From contig JALQPE010002425.1 of NCBI GenBank assembly GCA_030407315.1, positions 62,001-126,000 of the forward strand: a stretch of 64,000 nt of DNA. The letters are read 5' to 3'. Positions within the stretch are counted from its first letter, which is position 1, and every line of letters starts with the position of its first letter. Below are positions 9,860 to 19,685 of this stretch, piece after piece. This stretch comes from Asparagopsis taxiformis (Eukaryota; Rhodophyta; Florideophyceae; Bonnemaisoniales; Bonnemaisoniaceae). Made by a program: the position numbers and the translations under genes. The notes under the pieces are model-generated. The model was not told the origin of the DNA. It did no database searches and saw only the letters and a program-made list of their open reading frames with translations.

Positions 9860-11098
9860 CTAATGACTGCCACCATTAGTGCAATGTTCCCCCAATGGTT
9901 CATGCTTTCCATTCGTATGCGAATCAACAGAAACCATCCAAGGATGCGCCTCGTCTGACGTCTGAATGGCAGTCAACTTGTTGCGGAACATCACCGAAGT
10001 ATCCAGAGGCTGTTCATGCGATTTCACGCAAACCGTTTTTTCGTCTACGGTAATACTATACACAGGACAGATAATAGCACCTGTACCCGTTCCGAAGATT
10101 TCAACAATTGTGCCCGCATTCACAGCCTCACAAACCTCATCCACACTGATCTGGCGTTCCTCCGCGCACATGCGCATCTCCTGCGCGAGCTGCAACACCG
10201 AACGTCTGGTGACGCCATTCAAAATGGTCCCATCCAACGCGGGGGTGACGAGACGCGTTTCTGCAGACGGGTTATCACGGAAGACGAAGAAGATATTCAT
10301 CATACCCACCTCTGTCACGAGTCGATGCTGCGCGTCGCTCAACCACAAAATCTGATCATAACCATGCGCAACGGCCTCTTCCGTCGGGGCAATACTCGTT
10401 GCGTAATTGGCACCGGTCTTACAATCGCCCACGCCGCCCTTCCATGCGCGCACGTAATGCGGGTTGGCCAGCAACTTGATACCTTTCTGGCACTGACCGG
10501 AAGCGGGACCGCTAGTCTTGAAGAAGGACGACACAGGACTGGCAATGACAAACAAGAGCGCGGAATCGCTTCTTCGCACGCCGATCCTCGCGTCGGTAGC
10601 GATGATGCACGGTCGAATGTACAACGACGCGCCGGGTGTGGACGGCACCCAGTCTTTCTGCAAATGCACAAAGGAGGTCAAAGCGCGCAGAAAGGCGGTC
10701 TCGTCGACGGTCGGCAGCGCTAGCCGTCGCGCAGAATGGTTGAGACGGGCGATATTGAGCTGCGGTCTGAAGAGACGCACTTGCGCATTGGCGGATGCGC
10801 CCGTTTTATACGCCTTGAGACCCTCGAATACCTCCATGCCGTAATGGAAGATCGACGAGCAAGGCGGCAGTTGCAACGGCGCGTATGGCTGCACGCAAGG
10901 CGCTGACCAGCCCGTTTTGATGTTCCAGTGCATCAGGAGCATCTTGTCGGTGAAGATAGAGCCCCATGCGAGATCGCCCGTTTCGATGCGACGCATCGCT
11001 TCGGTGATCGCCGGCGACGCCATTGCGCGTTTGAGACGGCGATGACGGTTGGACGGGGCGAGATGGGCAATGCGACGCGGTGCGTTCAGGAGGGGCAT
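9860..11098 (-). CDS. BCAT: Branched-chain amino acid aminotransferase (class IV PLP)
   Basis: Transfers the amino group between Leu/Ile/Val and 2-oxoglutarate. Predicted 412 residues. BCAT landmarks: SSIFHYGMEVFEGLKAY (81-97), RLFRPQLNIARLNHSARRL, LYIRPCIIATD, and GVGDCKTGANYA, in which K227 aligns with the Schiff-base lysine. EVGMMNIFFVF and the Thr/Gly phosphate-binding segment EIFGTGTGAIICPV follow. The N-terminal ~28 residues are Arg/Ala/Ser rich without acids (MPLLNAPRRIAHLAPSNRHR), a likely mitochondrial or plastid targeting peptide. Divergently transcribed from methionyl-tRNA synthetase with a 639-bp shared upstream region. Confidence 0.95.
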   Translation of the reverse strand: MPLLNAPRRIAHLAPSNRHRRLKRAMASPAITEAMRRIETGDLAWGSIFTDKMLLMHWNIKTGWSAPCVQPYAPLQLPPCSSIFHYGMEVFEGLKAYKTGASANAQVRLFRPQLNIARLNHSARRLALPTVDETAFLRALTSFVHLQKDWVPSTPGASLYIRPCIIATDARIGVRRSDSALLFVIASPVSSFFKTSGPASGQCQKGIKLLANPHYVRAWKGGVGDCKTGANYATSIAPTEEAVAHGYDQILWLSDAQHRLVTEVGMMNIFFVFRDNPSAETRLVTPALDGTILNGVTRRSVLQLAQEMRMCAEERQISVDEVCEAVNAGTIVEIFGTGTGAIICPVYSITVDEKTVCVKSHEQPLDTSVMFRNKLTAIQTSDEAHPWMVSVDSHTNGKHEPLGEHCTNGGSH

Positions 11099-11737
11099 TT
11101 GAAGATATTCGTGTAGACGTTTGAGTGCTCGCTGTACGACTTGTGATTGCGAGCTTGGCTTCTGGCCCGGTTGTTTGATTGGCTGAGACGGTGCGTGCTG
11201 TCAGTGTTACATGGTTGCGTGGCTGCGATCCGGATCCGTTTCATGTTGCAGTGCCGTGCGCGAGACGGCTAGTTGGATGGATCGATGTTGTGTTGCGCGT
11301 CGTCTGTTGCGCTATGGAATTGTTCTGTGTGCGATGCAAGTTGGGTGACCGTGTGCTCAGACATTGACCGGTTCATCAGTTGGCGTGAGCACTGGAGAGT
11401 CATGACTTGTGCTCATGATTGATGGATAGATAGACAGAAGAGCTATTTTCTCGAAAATTGTATTAAATTTAAAACATCCACATTTCTTCTAGTAACCGCG
11501 CGAGATTTCCCAGATGTGTCACTTTTTCAGTTAAAATTTTAAAATTTCCATTCCTCTTCGCTGTTACAGCTCACCTTATTTTCCGATAAAATTCATCACA
11601 TCCACCTTGAACGATCCGACGACCGTGATCGCTCTCTCTCAAACCAACACAAACCGTCACGTCATCCAGTTCCGCAAACACCTCAGCTTCCGCTCCCGCG
11701 CGCACCAACGAATCCCCAACTGACTCTCCGACTCCAA
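11099..11737. other. divergent intergenic, BCAT / MetRS
   Basis: Shared 5' region of two divergent genes. An AT-rich block (about 11450-11610) is the probable core promoter side of MetRS. No discrete motif called. Confidence 0.4.
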
Positions 11738-14071
11738 ATGGCCAATCCCGAACACGGCCTGACGGAAGCCATGGCCGCCGCGAGCACCAACCCGACCCCG
11801 CCGTTGCCGATCCGCGGCGCGCGCAACGTCCTCGTCACAAGCGCTCTGCCCTATGTCAATAACTACCCCCATCTCGGCAACATCATCGGCGCCGTTCTCA
11901 GCGCAGATGTCTACGCCAGATACCTCCGCCAGCGCAACGTCAACGTGCTCTACGTCTGCGGCACCGATGAATACGGCACCGCGACCGAGACCAAAGCGCA
12001 ACAGGAGAAACTCACCCCGCGACAAATCTGTGACAAGTATCACCAATTGCACAAGGAGGTCTACCAATGGTTTGACATTTCTTTCGACACTTTCGGACGC
12101 ACCAGCACCCCGCATCAGACCCAGATCGTACAGGAGATCTTCTGGGACGTCTATAACAACGGCTTCATCGCCGAGGACTCCATCACACAGCTGTACTGCC
12201 AAAAGGTCTGTCATCGTTTCCTCGCTGATCGCTACGTGCACGGCACCTGTCCAAACTGTGGCTATGACGATGCCAGGGGTGACCAATGCGATTCTTGCGG
12301 ACGCATGCTCAACCCCTCTGAGCTCATCTGTCCGAGATGCTCAACATGTGACAATACACCTGTGTCGAGGGAGACCACCCATCTGTTTCTTGATTTGCCC
12401 AAAATCGAACCCCAGCTCAAGCAATGGGTGCAGGATGCGTCGGTAGCAGGTAAATGGACCCCAAATGCGCTCGCGATGACACAGACCTGGCTCAGGGATG
12501 GCTTGCGTCAAAGGTGTATCACAAGGGACCTCAAATGGGGCGTGCCAGTTCCTTTGGAATCGTTTAAGGATAAGGTGTTTTATGTGTGGTTTGACGCTCC
12601 CATAGGTTATCCATCCATCACCAAGGCGCTTTGTGGCGATGGCTGGAGAAAATGGTGGACCCCCGCTCCGGAAGATGGCTATGATGTCGAATTGGTCCAG
12701 TTCATGGGCAAGGATAATGTTCCGTTTCATACCATTGTTTTCCCAGGCTCCCTGCTTGCTACCAACAAGAATTGGACCAAGCTGCATCATATTTCAACCA
12801 CTGATTATCTCAACTATGAGTCGGGCAAGTTTAGTAAGTCGCGTGGCGTGGGCGTGTTTGGAAATGATGCCATCGGAACTGGCATTCCGTCGGAAGTTTG
12901 GCGCTATTATTTGCTGTTGAATCGTCCCGAAGGGTCGGATTCCGTGTTCACTTGGGACGATCTTGCCGTGAAGAACAATGATGAATTGATTAATACTCTT
13001 GGCAATTATATCAACCGTACAGTCACCTTTTTGCATAAATTCTTCAATGCGGAAGTACCAGAGCTGCTTGAAGACGACCCTGAGAATGTTGAGTTTACAG
13101 AAAAGATCAATGTAGAGCTGAACGAATACCTTGAGTTACTCGAGAAGGTAAGTTTGAAGGCAGCCTTGAAGAAAGCAATGGCTGTGGCTGCTCTAGGGAA
13201 CCAGTATTTGCAGCGCAAAGCACCATGGAAGCTCCTGAAGGAGAATAATAAGCAGGCGGCTGGTAGCTCGTTGGCATTCTCTGCAAACCTGGTGCTGCTT
13301 GTTGCCGTTCTACTAGAGCCGTTCCTGGGTACAAAGTTCTCCTCAAAGGTCTTCTCTCAACTTGGTCTGGAGCACACGCCAGGTGTAAACAACATCATTC
13401 CGGACAGCTTTAATCCATCAAACTGGCTGAAGCCAGGCCATAAAACAAATTCCCCCGTAATTTTGTTCACAACGTTGACAGCAGATGAAGTTTCTTCATT
13501 CCGAGCACGGTTCGGCGGTGTACAGAACGCCCCTGCAGCAGAAGCAGCAAACGGTCAAAAGGAAAAGGAAGACGGTTTCCGATTAGATCTTCGAGCAGGC
13601 CAGATAGTTGACATCCAAAACCACGCCGAGTCAGAACGCCTATTTGTCGCAAAGGTAGACGTCGGAGAGGAATCTGGACCTCGTACTGTTGTTGCTGGAT
13701 TGCGAGATGTGTACAGCGCGTCCGAACTGATGAACAAAAAGGTGGTTGTCGTATGCAACCTGGCACCAGCCTCCCTGGCAGGAATTGATTCACAGGGCAT
13801 GATCCTGGTCGCTGACAAGAAGAAAGCCGTCAAAACACTTGCGCTGAACGACTCGGTTTCGGTAGGCGAAGCTATCGTTCCTATTGGGTTGCCTGTCACT
13901 CTCCCAACGACTCCTTTGGACCGGAAGGGCTTCCAGACCGCAAGCAAACCGCTGCGCGTGGGCAAGAATGACACCATTGTATATGACAAGCAGTACATAC
14001 TTGCCGCCAAGTCAGACTCTTCCGCTACTGTTTCACCACAAGGAGTGCCGGAAGGTGGGAAGATTAAGTAG
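11738..14071 (+). CDS. MARS1: Methionyl-tRNA synthetase, cytosolic, with C-terminal EMAPII-like tRNA-binding domain
   Basis: Charges tRNA-Met. Predicted 777 residues. Class I signature HIGH appears as PHLGN (H45), KMSKS as FSKSR (365-369). A zinc knuckle region has CPNC (171-174), CDSC (184-187) and CPRC-S-T-C. After the anticodon-binding helical domain comes a low-complexity linker and an OB-fold (about 607-777, starting FRLDLRAGQIVDI) like EMAPII/Arc1p, which raises tRNA affinity. Plant cytosolic MetRS has the same arrangement. No targeting peptide is evident: the short N-terminal extension is Ala/Thr/Pro rich, but the enzyme core starts by residue 27. Dual targeting cannot be excluded. Confidence 0.97.
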   Translation: MANPEHGLTEAMAAASTNPTPPLPIRGARNVLVTSALPYVNNYPHLGNIIGAVLSADVYARYLRQRNVNVLYVCGTDEYGTATETKAQQEKLTPRQICDKYHQLHKEVYQWFDISFDTFGRTSTPHQTQIVQEIFWDVYNNGFIAEDSITQLYCQKVCHRFLADRYVHGTCPNCGYDDARGDQCDSCGRMLNPSELICPRCSTCDNTPVSRETTHLFLDLPKIEPQLKQWVQDASVAGKWTPNALAMTQTWLRDGLRQRCITRDLKWGVPVPLESFKDKVFYVWFDAPIGYPSITKALCGDGWRKWWTPAPEDGYDVELVQFMGKDNVPFHTIVFPGSLLATNKNWTKLHHISTTDYLNYESGKFSKSRGVGVFGNDAIGTGIPSEVWRYYLLLNRPEGSDSVFTWDDLAVKNNDELINTLGNYINRTVTFLHKFFNAEVPELLEDDPENVEFTEKINVELNEYLELLEKVSLKAALKKAMAVAALGNQYLQRKAPWKLLKENNKQAAGSSLAFSANLVLLVAVLLEPFLGTKFSSKVFSQLGLEHTPGVNNIIPDSFNPSNWLKPGHKTNSPVILFTTLTADEVSSFRARFGGVQNAPAAEAANGQKEKEDGFRLDLRAGQIVDIQNHAESERLFVAKVDVGEESGPRTVVAGLRDVYSASELMNKKVVVVCNLAPASLAGIDSQGMILVADKKKAVKTLALNDSVSVGEAIVPIGLPVTLPTTPLDRKGFQTASKPLRVGKNDTIVYDKQYILAAKSDSSATVSPQGVPEGGKIK

Positions 14072-14914
14072 CATATGGGTTAACTAAATGTCAGAACTAA
14101 CATTCTCCGATATCCTCGTGCGAAGATATCGTAGGAAATTGACGTTGCCGCATGGCATCCATCAACTTGCGCTGCCTCCCGGGCCTGTTTGAGTTCCCCT
14201 TCTGGGCTATAGGGAGTCGTATTGTATATAATCATACGCGGATGTGAAACTGAAGATTCGTTTCGAGCTGTTGGGTAATCGCTTCCTTCTACTAGTCTTT
14301 CATGCGCCTAGTTCATTCTTTCATTTCTGGTGTTCATATCATCAATAGCTACGGGTACGCAGGAGTGCGCCGAGGGTTACGAAATAAAAGATTGATCATC
14401 GAGAATATCGAGGTGATGTATTCATTTAGACACCATAATTTGATTCCGCTCTCGGAATGCACCAAGTAGACGGGAACTATAGTAATTTGCTACTCTGACT
14501 TTGGACTCGTTGTCATCGATTGCAGCTGCTTAAAAGAAGCTAACTGGGATACCTGGCGATCCCTTTGCAAAAGAATCTCGCAAAAAACCTAGTTTTGGAT
14601 TAAAAAAGAGGCATGTGACGTCGATTACTATTGCTTGATCCATTTTCGCAAACTTTGAGATGCCGTCGTCGATCCATGCTGACATTCTTTTTCGTTACTC
14701 GGATCCGCACTCAATTGATCCGCTTTGACATTCATCCCCAAATACGGCTTTCCAGAAAACAGAAGATCCATCCACATTTTACGCCGAGTCACAATTTCAC
14801 TGTCAATTAACTGTCTTGACAAACAAAGCTCCTCAATTGGCAAACAGTCAACAACAGATATCTCTCGGCTGCATTGAAAGGATTTTCCAAGAGCAAATCT
14901 GCATCGAAATTGAC
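14072..14914. other. intergenic, ~840 bp
   Basis: Between MetRS and the small membrane protein gene, both on plus. AT-rich with no convincing frame. A minus-strand frame 14628-14975 overlaps the next gene and is not accepted. Confidence 0.4.
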
Positions 14915-15157
14915 ATGTCTTTGTTTTTCTTCGGAACACGCGTGCTACCCGTTGTACTATTCGTCGCTGCTGCACACATAACTTACATGAATTATGCCTA
15001 CCCGTTGTCTCAAGAGGAACTTGACATGTTGAATGAGAGACGGCGTGGAAAAGCTGCGTCGTTGTCTCAAAAGTCTTCGCCTCAATCAGATTCTAAGCCT
15101 GAATCCTCATCAGATAAAGCCCCTTTCACGCCATCGGAGAGCGACACAAACACCTAG
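14915..15157 (+). CDS. Small single-pass membrane protein, unknown
   Basis: Predicted 80 residues: a hydrophobic N-terminal segment (about 3-25, FFFGTRVLPVVLFVAAAH), then YAYPLSQEELDMLNERRRG and a Ser/Pro/Lys/Asp-rich disordered tail. This layout (one membrane helix, charged hydrophilic tail) is common in small mitochondrial inner-membrane assembly factors and ER proteins, but I recognise no specific family. A possible AATAAA-like signal follows at about 15173. The start is the first ATG; the frame is open upstream. Confidence 0.5.
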   Translation: MSLFFFGTRVLPVVLFVAAAHITYMNYAYPLSQEELDMLNERRRGKAASLSQKSSPQSDSKPESSSDKAPFTPSESDTNT

Positions 15158-15350
15158 GCTGCAGTACAATTTGTAATAAACCGATTCATAGACGAACCGC
15201 CAAATTCGCTAGCTACGAGTAGTTGCTGTTGAAGCACCGCAAGTTGTTTACTTGTACGAATCCTCTCAACGTGAAACTATGACCGGACCACAGTGAGATA
15301 ACAGGCCGCATTAATCTAAAACAGAGGCAATGTACAATCTTCAAATCACC

Positions 15351-16388
15351 TTATTCAAGCGCAGCGGCACCAGACGTAATTTCACTCAGCTCTTGAGTAA
15401 TTGCAGCCTGACGTTGGCGATTGTACGACAGCGTAAGTGACTGGAGCATGTCCGAAGCGTTCCGTGATGCACTGTCCATGGCGGACATACGAGCGGCCTG
15501 TTCTGAAGTTGCATTTTCGAGCAGTGCATTGAAAATCTGCGTGGCGAGCTGGAATTCAAACAAGTCTACGAGAACCTGTGCTGAATCCATATCGGAATCA
15601 AACTCATACTCGTCAAAAGCTTCGGCAGATGCCATAAGCGACTTGAGACCCACAATCGGCTTCTCGCTTACTTCCTGGGAAATGACCGACACAAATTGGT
15701 TGTAAACGAGCACAATTTCATCGTAATCACGACTGAGGATATCTTCAGCAATCAAACAAACTTGCGGGAACGACACAGGCACTTTGAATACATCCTTGAA
15801 AGATACAATAATATTCTGACCATGCACACGCGCAAGACCATCACGCCCCTTATCTCCGAGCAGCATAATAGCATGGTTAACCTTCGCATTCTGTGCAATC
15901 ATACTCTTCACCTTTTTCACCACGGAGGAGTTGACGCCACCGCAGAGACCGCGATCGGACGTGATAGCGATGACGAATCTGGACTTGGCACCGTCCTCTG
16001 CGGCGGCTTGGTCGGGAGCGACAGCGGCCTCGACGTCATCCATGGTTTTGAAAAAATCCTGTAGCCCCACAGCGAAGGGACGCGAATTCTCCTGCAATGT
16101 CTGCACGGTACGCAATTTGGCGGCTGCAACCATTTTCATGGCCTTGGTGATCTTACCAACCGAGCCGACGGAGCGCATACGATTGGAAATTGCCTTGAGA
16201 TTGGCCCATCGAACCGACTCCTCGGACGCCAACCAGCCGGCGAGCTGCGTGCGGTCGGCGTGCTGGTGCGACAGAACCGGCGCGGCTGGCGAGGAGCGGA
16301 GCGCCACGAGCGTCGAGCTCGGGGAGAGAGCAGTTGTGCGCTGACCGGTCGCACGCATGAGGGTCTTCAAGGCGCCGCGGGTCGCCAT
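15351..16388 (-). CDS. ATPC (ATP5F1C): Mitochondrial ATP synthase F1 gamma subunit
   Basis: Central rotor shaft of F1. Predicted 345 residues from ATG 16388, with an Arg/Ser/Thr-rich presequence (MATRGALKTLMRATGQRTTA). Conserved N-terminal helix LKAISNRMRSVGSVGKITKAMKMVAAAKLR, central ITSDRGLCGGVNSSVVKKVK and the C-terminal helix MSAMDSASRNASDMLQSLTLSYNRQRQAAITQELSEI with ITSGAAALE end are all diagnostic. It lacks the regulatory Cys insertion of plant chloroplast gamma, so it is mitochondrial; in red algae the plastid form is also nuclear, so this matters. An upstream in-frame ATG at 16481 would add 31 residues, but 16388 has G at -3 and +4 and a better presequence. Confidence 0.96.
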   Translation of the reverse strand: MATRGALKTLMRATGQRTTALSPSSTLVALRSSPAAPVLSHQHADRTQLAGWLASEESVRWANLKAISNRMRSVGSVGKITKAMKMVAAAKLRTVQTLQENSRPFAVGLQDFFKTMDDVEAAVAPDQAAAEDGAKSRFVIAITSDRGLCGGVNSSVVKKVKSMIAQNAKVNHAIMLLGDKGRDGLARVHGQNIIVSFKDVFKVPVSFPQVCLIAEDILSRDYDEIVLVYNQFVSVISQEVSEKPIVGLKSLMASAEAFDEYEFDSDMDSAQVLVDLFEFQLATQIFNALLENATSEQAARMSAMDSASRNASDMLQSLTLSYNRQRQAAITQELSEITSGAAALE

Positions 16389-16902
16389 CGCGATGAGTTG
16401 GTTGGGGAATTGGAATCGATGCGCGGCGAACGAATGGGATGGGTTGGGATGAGGGGGATGGATCGCGGGTGTGTGGCGCATTGGTTGTGGATCGGTTTTC
16501 TGGATCGAAGGAATGAATGATGCTGCGAAAACATTTTGAAATGTTTTGAAAGTTTTGGGTTTTAGATTTGTCAGGTGTTGACAATCTCATTAGTCGCTGG
16601 CCCGGCCACATGTACACGTGCTTCTGTACTGGCGACCAATAGAATTGCTGGATGCGGAGGGACAGCATTAAATTAAAAGACTATCGCGTCGGGTAAATAT
16701 AAAGTCTATTCCAAGTCAGCGCACTGCTCTCATTTAATTGCTCGCTCCAGCCAACATGTTCACGTTGAACACACACGTCCAAAGATGAATGTCCACGATT
16801 GAAAACGACTCTTCTTCGTCTGGTCCCTGCTCGCAATCCTGTGAGAACAAGCACCGAACATCACCACATCTCCCCCACGGCCGTCATCGACGCAACAACC
16901 GG
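16389..16902. other. intergenic / ATP synthase gamma 5' region
   Basis: Upstream of ATP synthase gamma and downstream of the Lsm11-like gene, both minus. Includes the alternative gamma ATG at 16481. Nothing else recognised. Confidence 0.4.
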
Positions 16903-17493
16903 TCAGCAGTATGAAACGAGCACGACATTCTCGCCACGGACGAACAATTGATTACATCGGCGGGCATCGCGTCCCGTATCTCTGATAACCGCTTGCAATA
17001 ACACAAGATTCATATGTCTATCAAATGCGACCACATGACCACTGACCACACCGCGAATAGCATGTCTGTTGCGCATGACGACACGCACGCGGAATTTATG
17101 CGACAGTGCGCGCTGCAGAAATGACAAAGGCCCGTGCTGCAGCACTTGTCGTTCGTGCATCTGTCTCAGCACGCCGTGACGAGGCGCCAATGATTTGGCC
17201 GTCGATTCGGCGCCATCTCGGGCGCGCTTGTGCGCAGACGATGCTGAGGCGGCCGAAGCGGCCGGCGGCAATGGCTGCGGTTGTGGTTGCGGACGCTGGC
17301 TCAGGACGCGGTATGGCGCCGTTGACAGCGAGGCACAAGCGGCGATGTTGTTGAGTGGCTGCGCTTTTTTAAAGATCTGCACATCGCGTCGAGTTGGAAG
17401 TGCGCGTTGAATGTCGTCCAGACTACTGTGCAGCGCTTTGAAACAATCAAAGCTGTCGTCGAACGGATTGAGATCGGATTGTTGTTGCGCCAT
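16903..17493 (-). CDS. LSM11: Lsm11-like Sm-fold protein (U7 snRNP type)
   Basis: Predicted 196 residues. C-terminal Sm fold (about 118-196): GPLSFLQRALSHKFRVRVV, then AIRGVVSGHVVAFDRHMNLVL (Sm1) and QLFVRGENVVLVSY (Sm2, RG in the expected place). AIRG-x3-G-x3-AFD-K/R-HMN is closest to Lsm11 and related Sm proteins. Near the N terminus DDSFDCFKALHS (12-23) resembles the FDPLLALYS-type motif of Lsm11. The linker is Gln/Pro/Ala rich and basic. In animals Lsm11 replaces SmD2 in the U7 ring that directs histone pre-mRNA 3' cleavage. Alternative: another extended Sm-like protein. Family by motif, function by inference. Confidence 0.65.
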   Translation of the reverse strand: MAQQQSDLNPFDDSFDCFKALHSSLDDIQRALPTRRDVQIFKKAQPLNNIAACASLSTAPYRVLSQRPQPQPQPLPPAASAASASSAHKRARDGAESTAKSLAPRHGVLRQMHERQVLQHGPLSFLQRALSHKFRVRVVMRNRHAIRGVVSGHVVAFDRHMNLVLLQAVIRDTGRDARRCNQLFVRGENVVLVSYC

Positions 17494-17789
17494 TTAGCAG
17501 CATTGTGAATTGAATGCGCTGACGACGAAGAGGCGTTGGCATGCCGAGACGGCGAGTTGAGTTGGCATCACAAGTGTACCTTTTTAATGCAAATTTCTTT
17601 CTGTGGTGCAAGTGTGCGGCTGCACCGTATACTACAAATACAGCTGGACTGTGTTCGCTTGTCGTCACACTCCCGTCGCTGCCAATTCATCAGCCTCACT
17701 TTACTATCGACCCACAAGGTATATTCAGACAAATCAATGCAAGCGAATCTACATTTCATGCTTCACCTCACGTTGCTTGACAAACATGC

Positions 17790-19685
17790 TCAATGCTCGC
17801 CTTCACCTTCCAGTGCACAACCGTTTCGGCCAAAACAATCGATGTCCCCACCGCGCTCAGTCGGCAACATCTCCGTCGCCTCGGCAGACACTCCCGTCCA
17901 AGTTGGACCATGAACAGTAGCCTCGCCAGCAACACCCGCTTTGGGCACATTGGCAAACGTCACCCCTCGACTTGCCGCCTGAATCGGCGATACTGGAGAA
18001 GGCATTCGCCCTATGTCGCCGCTCACATTATTTTCACGTGGGAAGATAGCACACGGGGATGAAACCACCTTGAAACGAACTGCATCTTGAGGAGATGCAG
18101 GCAATACCGGCTTACTCTCGTGTTGGTCCTCTTTGCTGACAGCAGCTTGAGACGTATGCATATCGCTACCACTAGATTGTTGCGGCACAACTTCTACCTT
18201 GCTTTCTTCATCTTTATTACCCCTCCTGCGAGAAGTTCTGGAGCGGCGACGTTGCTTTGGTTCCGGAGCACCCGACTGCTTGGATAGGCGACGTGACTCT
18301 GCAGATGCAGCGCGTGAAGCGGCAAGCGCCGCTGATTGGGCTGCTTTCTTGGCAGCCGCTTTTTCCTGGTCTATCTCTTTCAGCCGTCTCATAATCTGCT
18401 GAGCTTCGTCGACTTGACGGTCTCGCGCAAGTTGCCTGCCTAACTCATTGGTCACAGCGGCCACTGCAACTTCACAACTGGCGTGCGCAGCAGCCTCTGT
18501 AAATTCAAGCCTGTTGCATATGCGAACAATTTCAGGGCCTACTTCGTCTGTAGCGTCTGCATCTTCGAAAGTGGTTGCAAAATCTGTTGCCACAGAGCGG
18601 AAGTTTAGTTGAAGATCTCCGACAAGTGTCTGCATTACTGCTGTATCCTCCTTGATATCTGTGTGAGCATCAATCAAAGGGTCGCTTTGATCTGCACGAG
18701 GCGTAGTAGATGGTTTGACGAGTGAATAATTTATACTTGCCATGAGTCGCGGCTCATGCGGAGAAACAAACTGGAGACATATCTGGTCGCCCGACGGAGT
18801 GTCGTTAACGCTGGCTGGTGTAGGTTGAGGAGATTGAGCAATCGGCGAATGCGCAACGGGGAGAGTATCATCGAGCTGGCTCAAAGTAGCTTGATGCAAT
18901 GTGCGAGTTTCACTCTGACCGAGCGTATAGTTGACCGGTGGTGGCTCTATCTGGTGCGGTGCTACCTTGACAGGTAGATTGGGGGATGGACATGCGGGAC
19001 GCATATATGCATCGGGGGTGCCCTTGCATAGCGGAGAGGGCAACGACGAACCGGGTAGAAAATCATCCTTTGACTCGGAACCCATCGCTGTAGTTGCATC
19101 GCTGGATATGGAAAAGGATTTGTCCGTTGTTGCAAACGGTTTTGGTTGTGTGCAATTGGGCGCATTTGCAAGCGAATTCCTTTTGGATGCGGAATCTGTC
19201 TTGGCGCGCTTTGAAACTTCAACGGGGACCAATTGTGGAGACGGGCGTGCGCATGCCGTTGTGTCCTTGTTGCGCGCGGGCGGAAAGACTGGCAGCGGGT
19301 CTGGAAGCGGCACCTGAAAATTTGGCACTGCTGCGGCATGAGCGTCCTCCTCAAGCCACTTCAATCGATAGTGAGGTCGGACAGGATGCAGTGGTTGCGA
19401 AGATGGATAGGTTTCTGCGGTGGCAAACGGGCGGTCCGAGGCGAGTTTAAGGTCAGCGTCGGTGACATCACCGAGATACCAAGAGGTAACGGGCCAGCTC
19501 CATAGCGCACGGGCGGATTCGGGCAATCTAGCGGGGTTGAACACACTGGTCACGGACAAGGTGGGCAGGGCGCGACGGCGTTTTCGAGAGGGATTGTCCT
19601 GTTTGAGTTTGCGGGGGGAGGGAAGGGGCGTCGGGGGCGGCGACGGACTCGGGGAAGGGGGCACGTCGGTGGGTGTAGACGCCAT
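17790..19685 (-). CDS. Large disordered nuclear-type protein, unrecognised
   Basis: Predicted 631 residues. N terminus is Pro/Ser rich (SPSPSPPPTPLPSP), then KRRRALPTLSVTSVFNPARLPESARALWSWPVTSWYLGDVTDADL, the only region that looks folded or conserved (about 33-80). The middle is Ser/Pro/Thr rich. A helical region (about 385-470) rich in Ala, Glu and Arg includes ICNRLEFTEAAAHASCEVAVAAVTNELGR and a QEKAAAKKAAQSAALAASR-like coiled coil. A basic cluster (RRRSRTSRRRG) may be a nuclear signal. I know no family. Good ATG and long uninterrupted frame support it as a gene. Confidence 0.7.
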   Translation of the reverse strand: MASTPTDVPPSPSPSPPPTPLPSPRKLKQDNPSRKRRRALPTLSVTSVFNPARLPESARALWSWPVTSWYLGDVTDADLKLASDRPFATAETYPSSQPLHPVRPHYRLKWLEEDAHAAAVPNFQVPLPDPLPVFPPARNKDTTACARPSPQLVPVEVSKRAKTDSASKRNSLANAPNCTQPKPFATTDKSFSISSDATTAMGSESKDDFLPGSSLPSPLCKGTPDAYMRPACPSPNLPVKVAPHQIEPPPVNYTLGQSETRTLHQATLSQLDDTLPVAHSPIAQSPQPTPASVNDTPSGDQICLQFVSPHEPRLMASINYSLVKPSTTPRADQSDPLIDAHTDIKEDTAVMQTLVGDLQLNFRSVATDFATTFEDADATDEVGPEIVRICNRLEFTEAAAHASCEVAVAAVTNELGRQLARDRQVDEAQQIMRRLKEIDQEKAAAKKAAQSAALAASRAASAESRRLSKQSGAPEPKQRRRSRTSRRRGNKDEESKVEVVPQQSSGSDMHTSQAAVSKEDQHESKPVLPASPQDAVRFKVVSSPCAIFPRENNVSGDIGRMPSPVSPIQAASRGVTFANVPKAGVAGEATVHGPTWTGVSAEATEMLPTERGGDIDCFGRNGCALEGEGEH

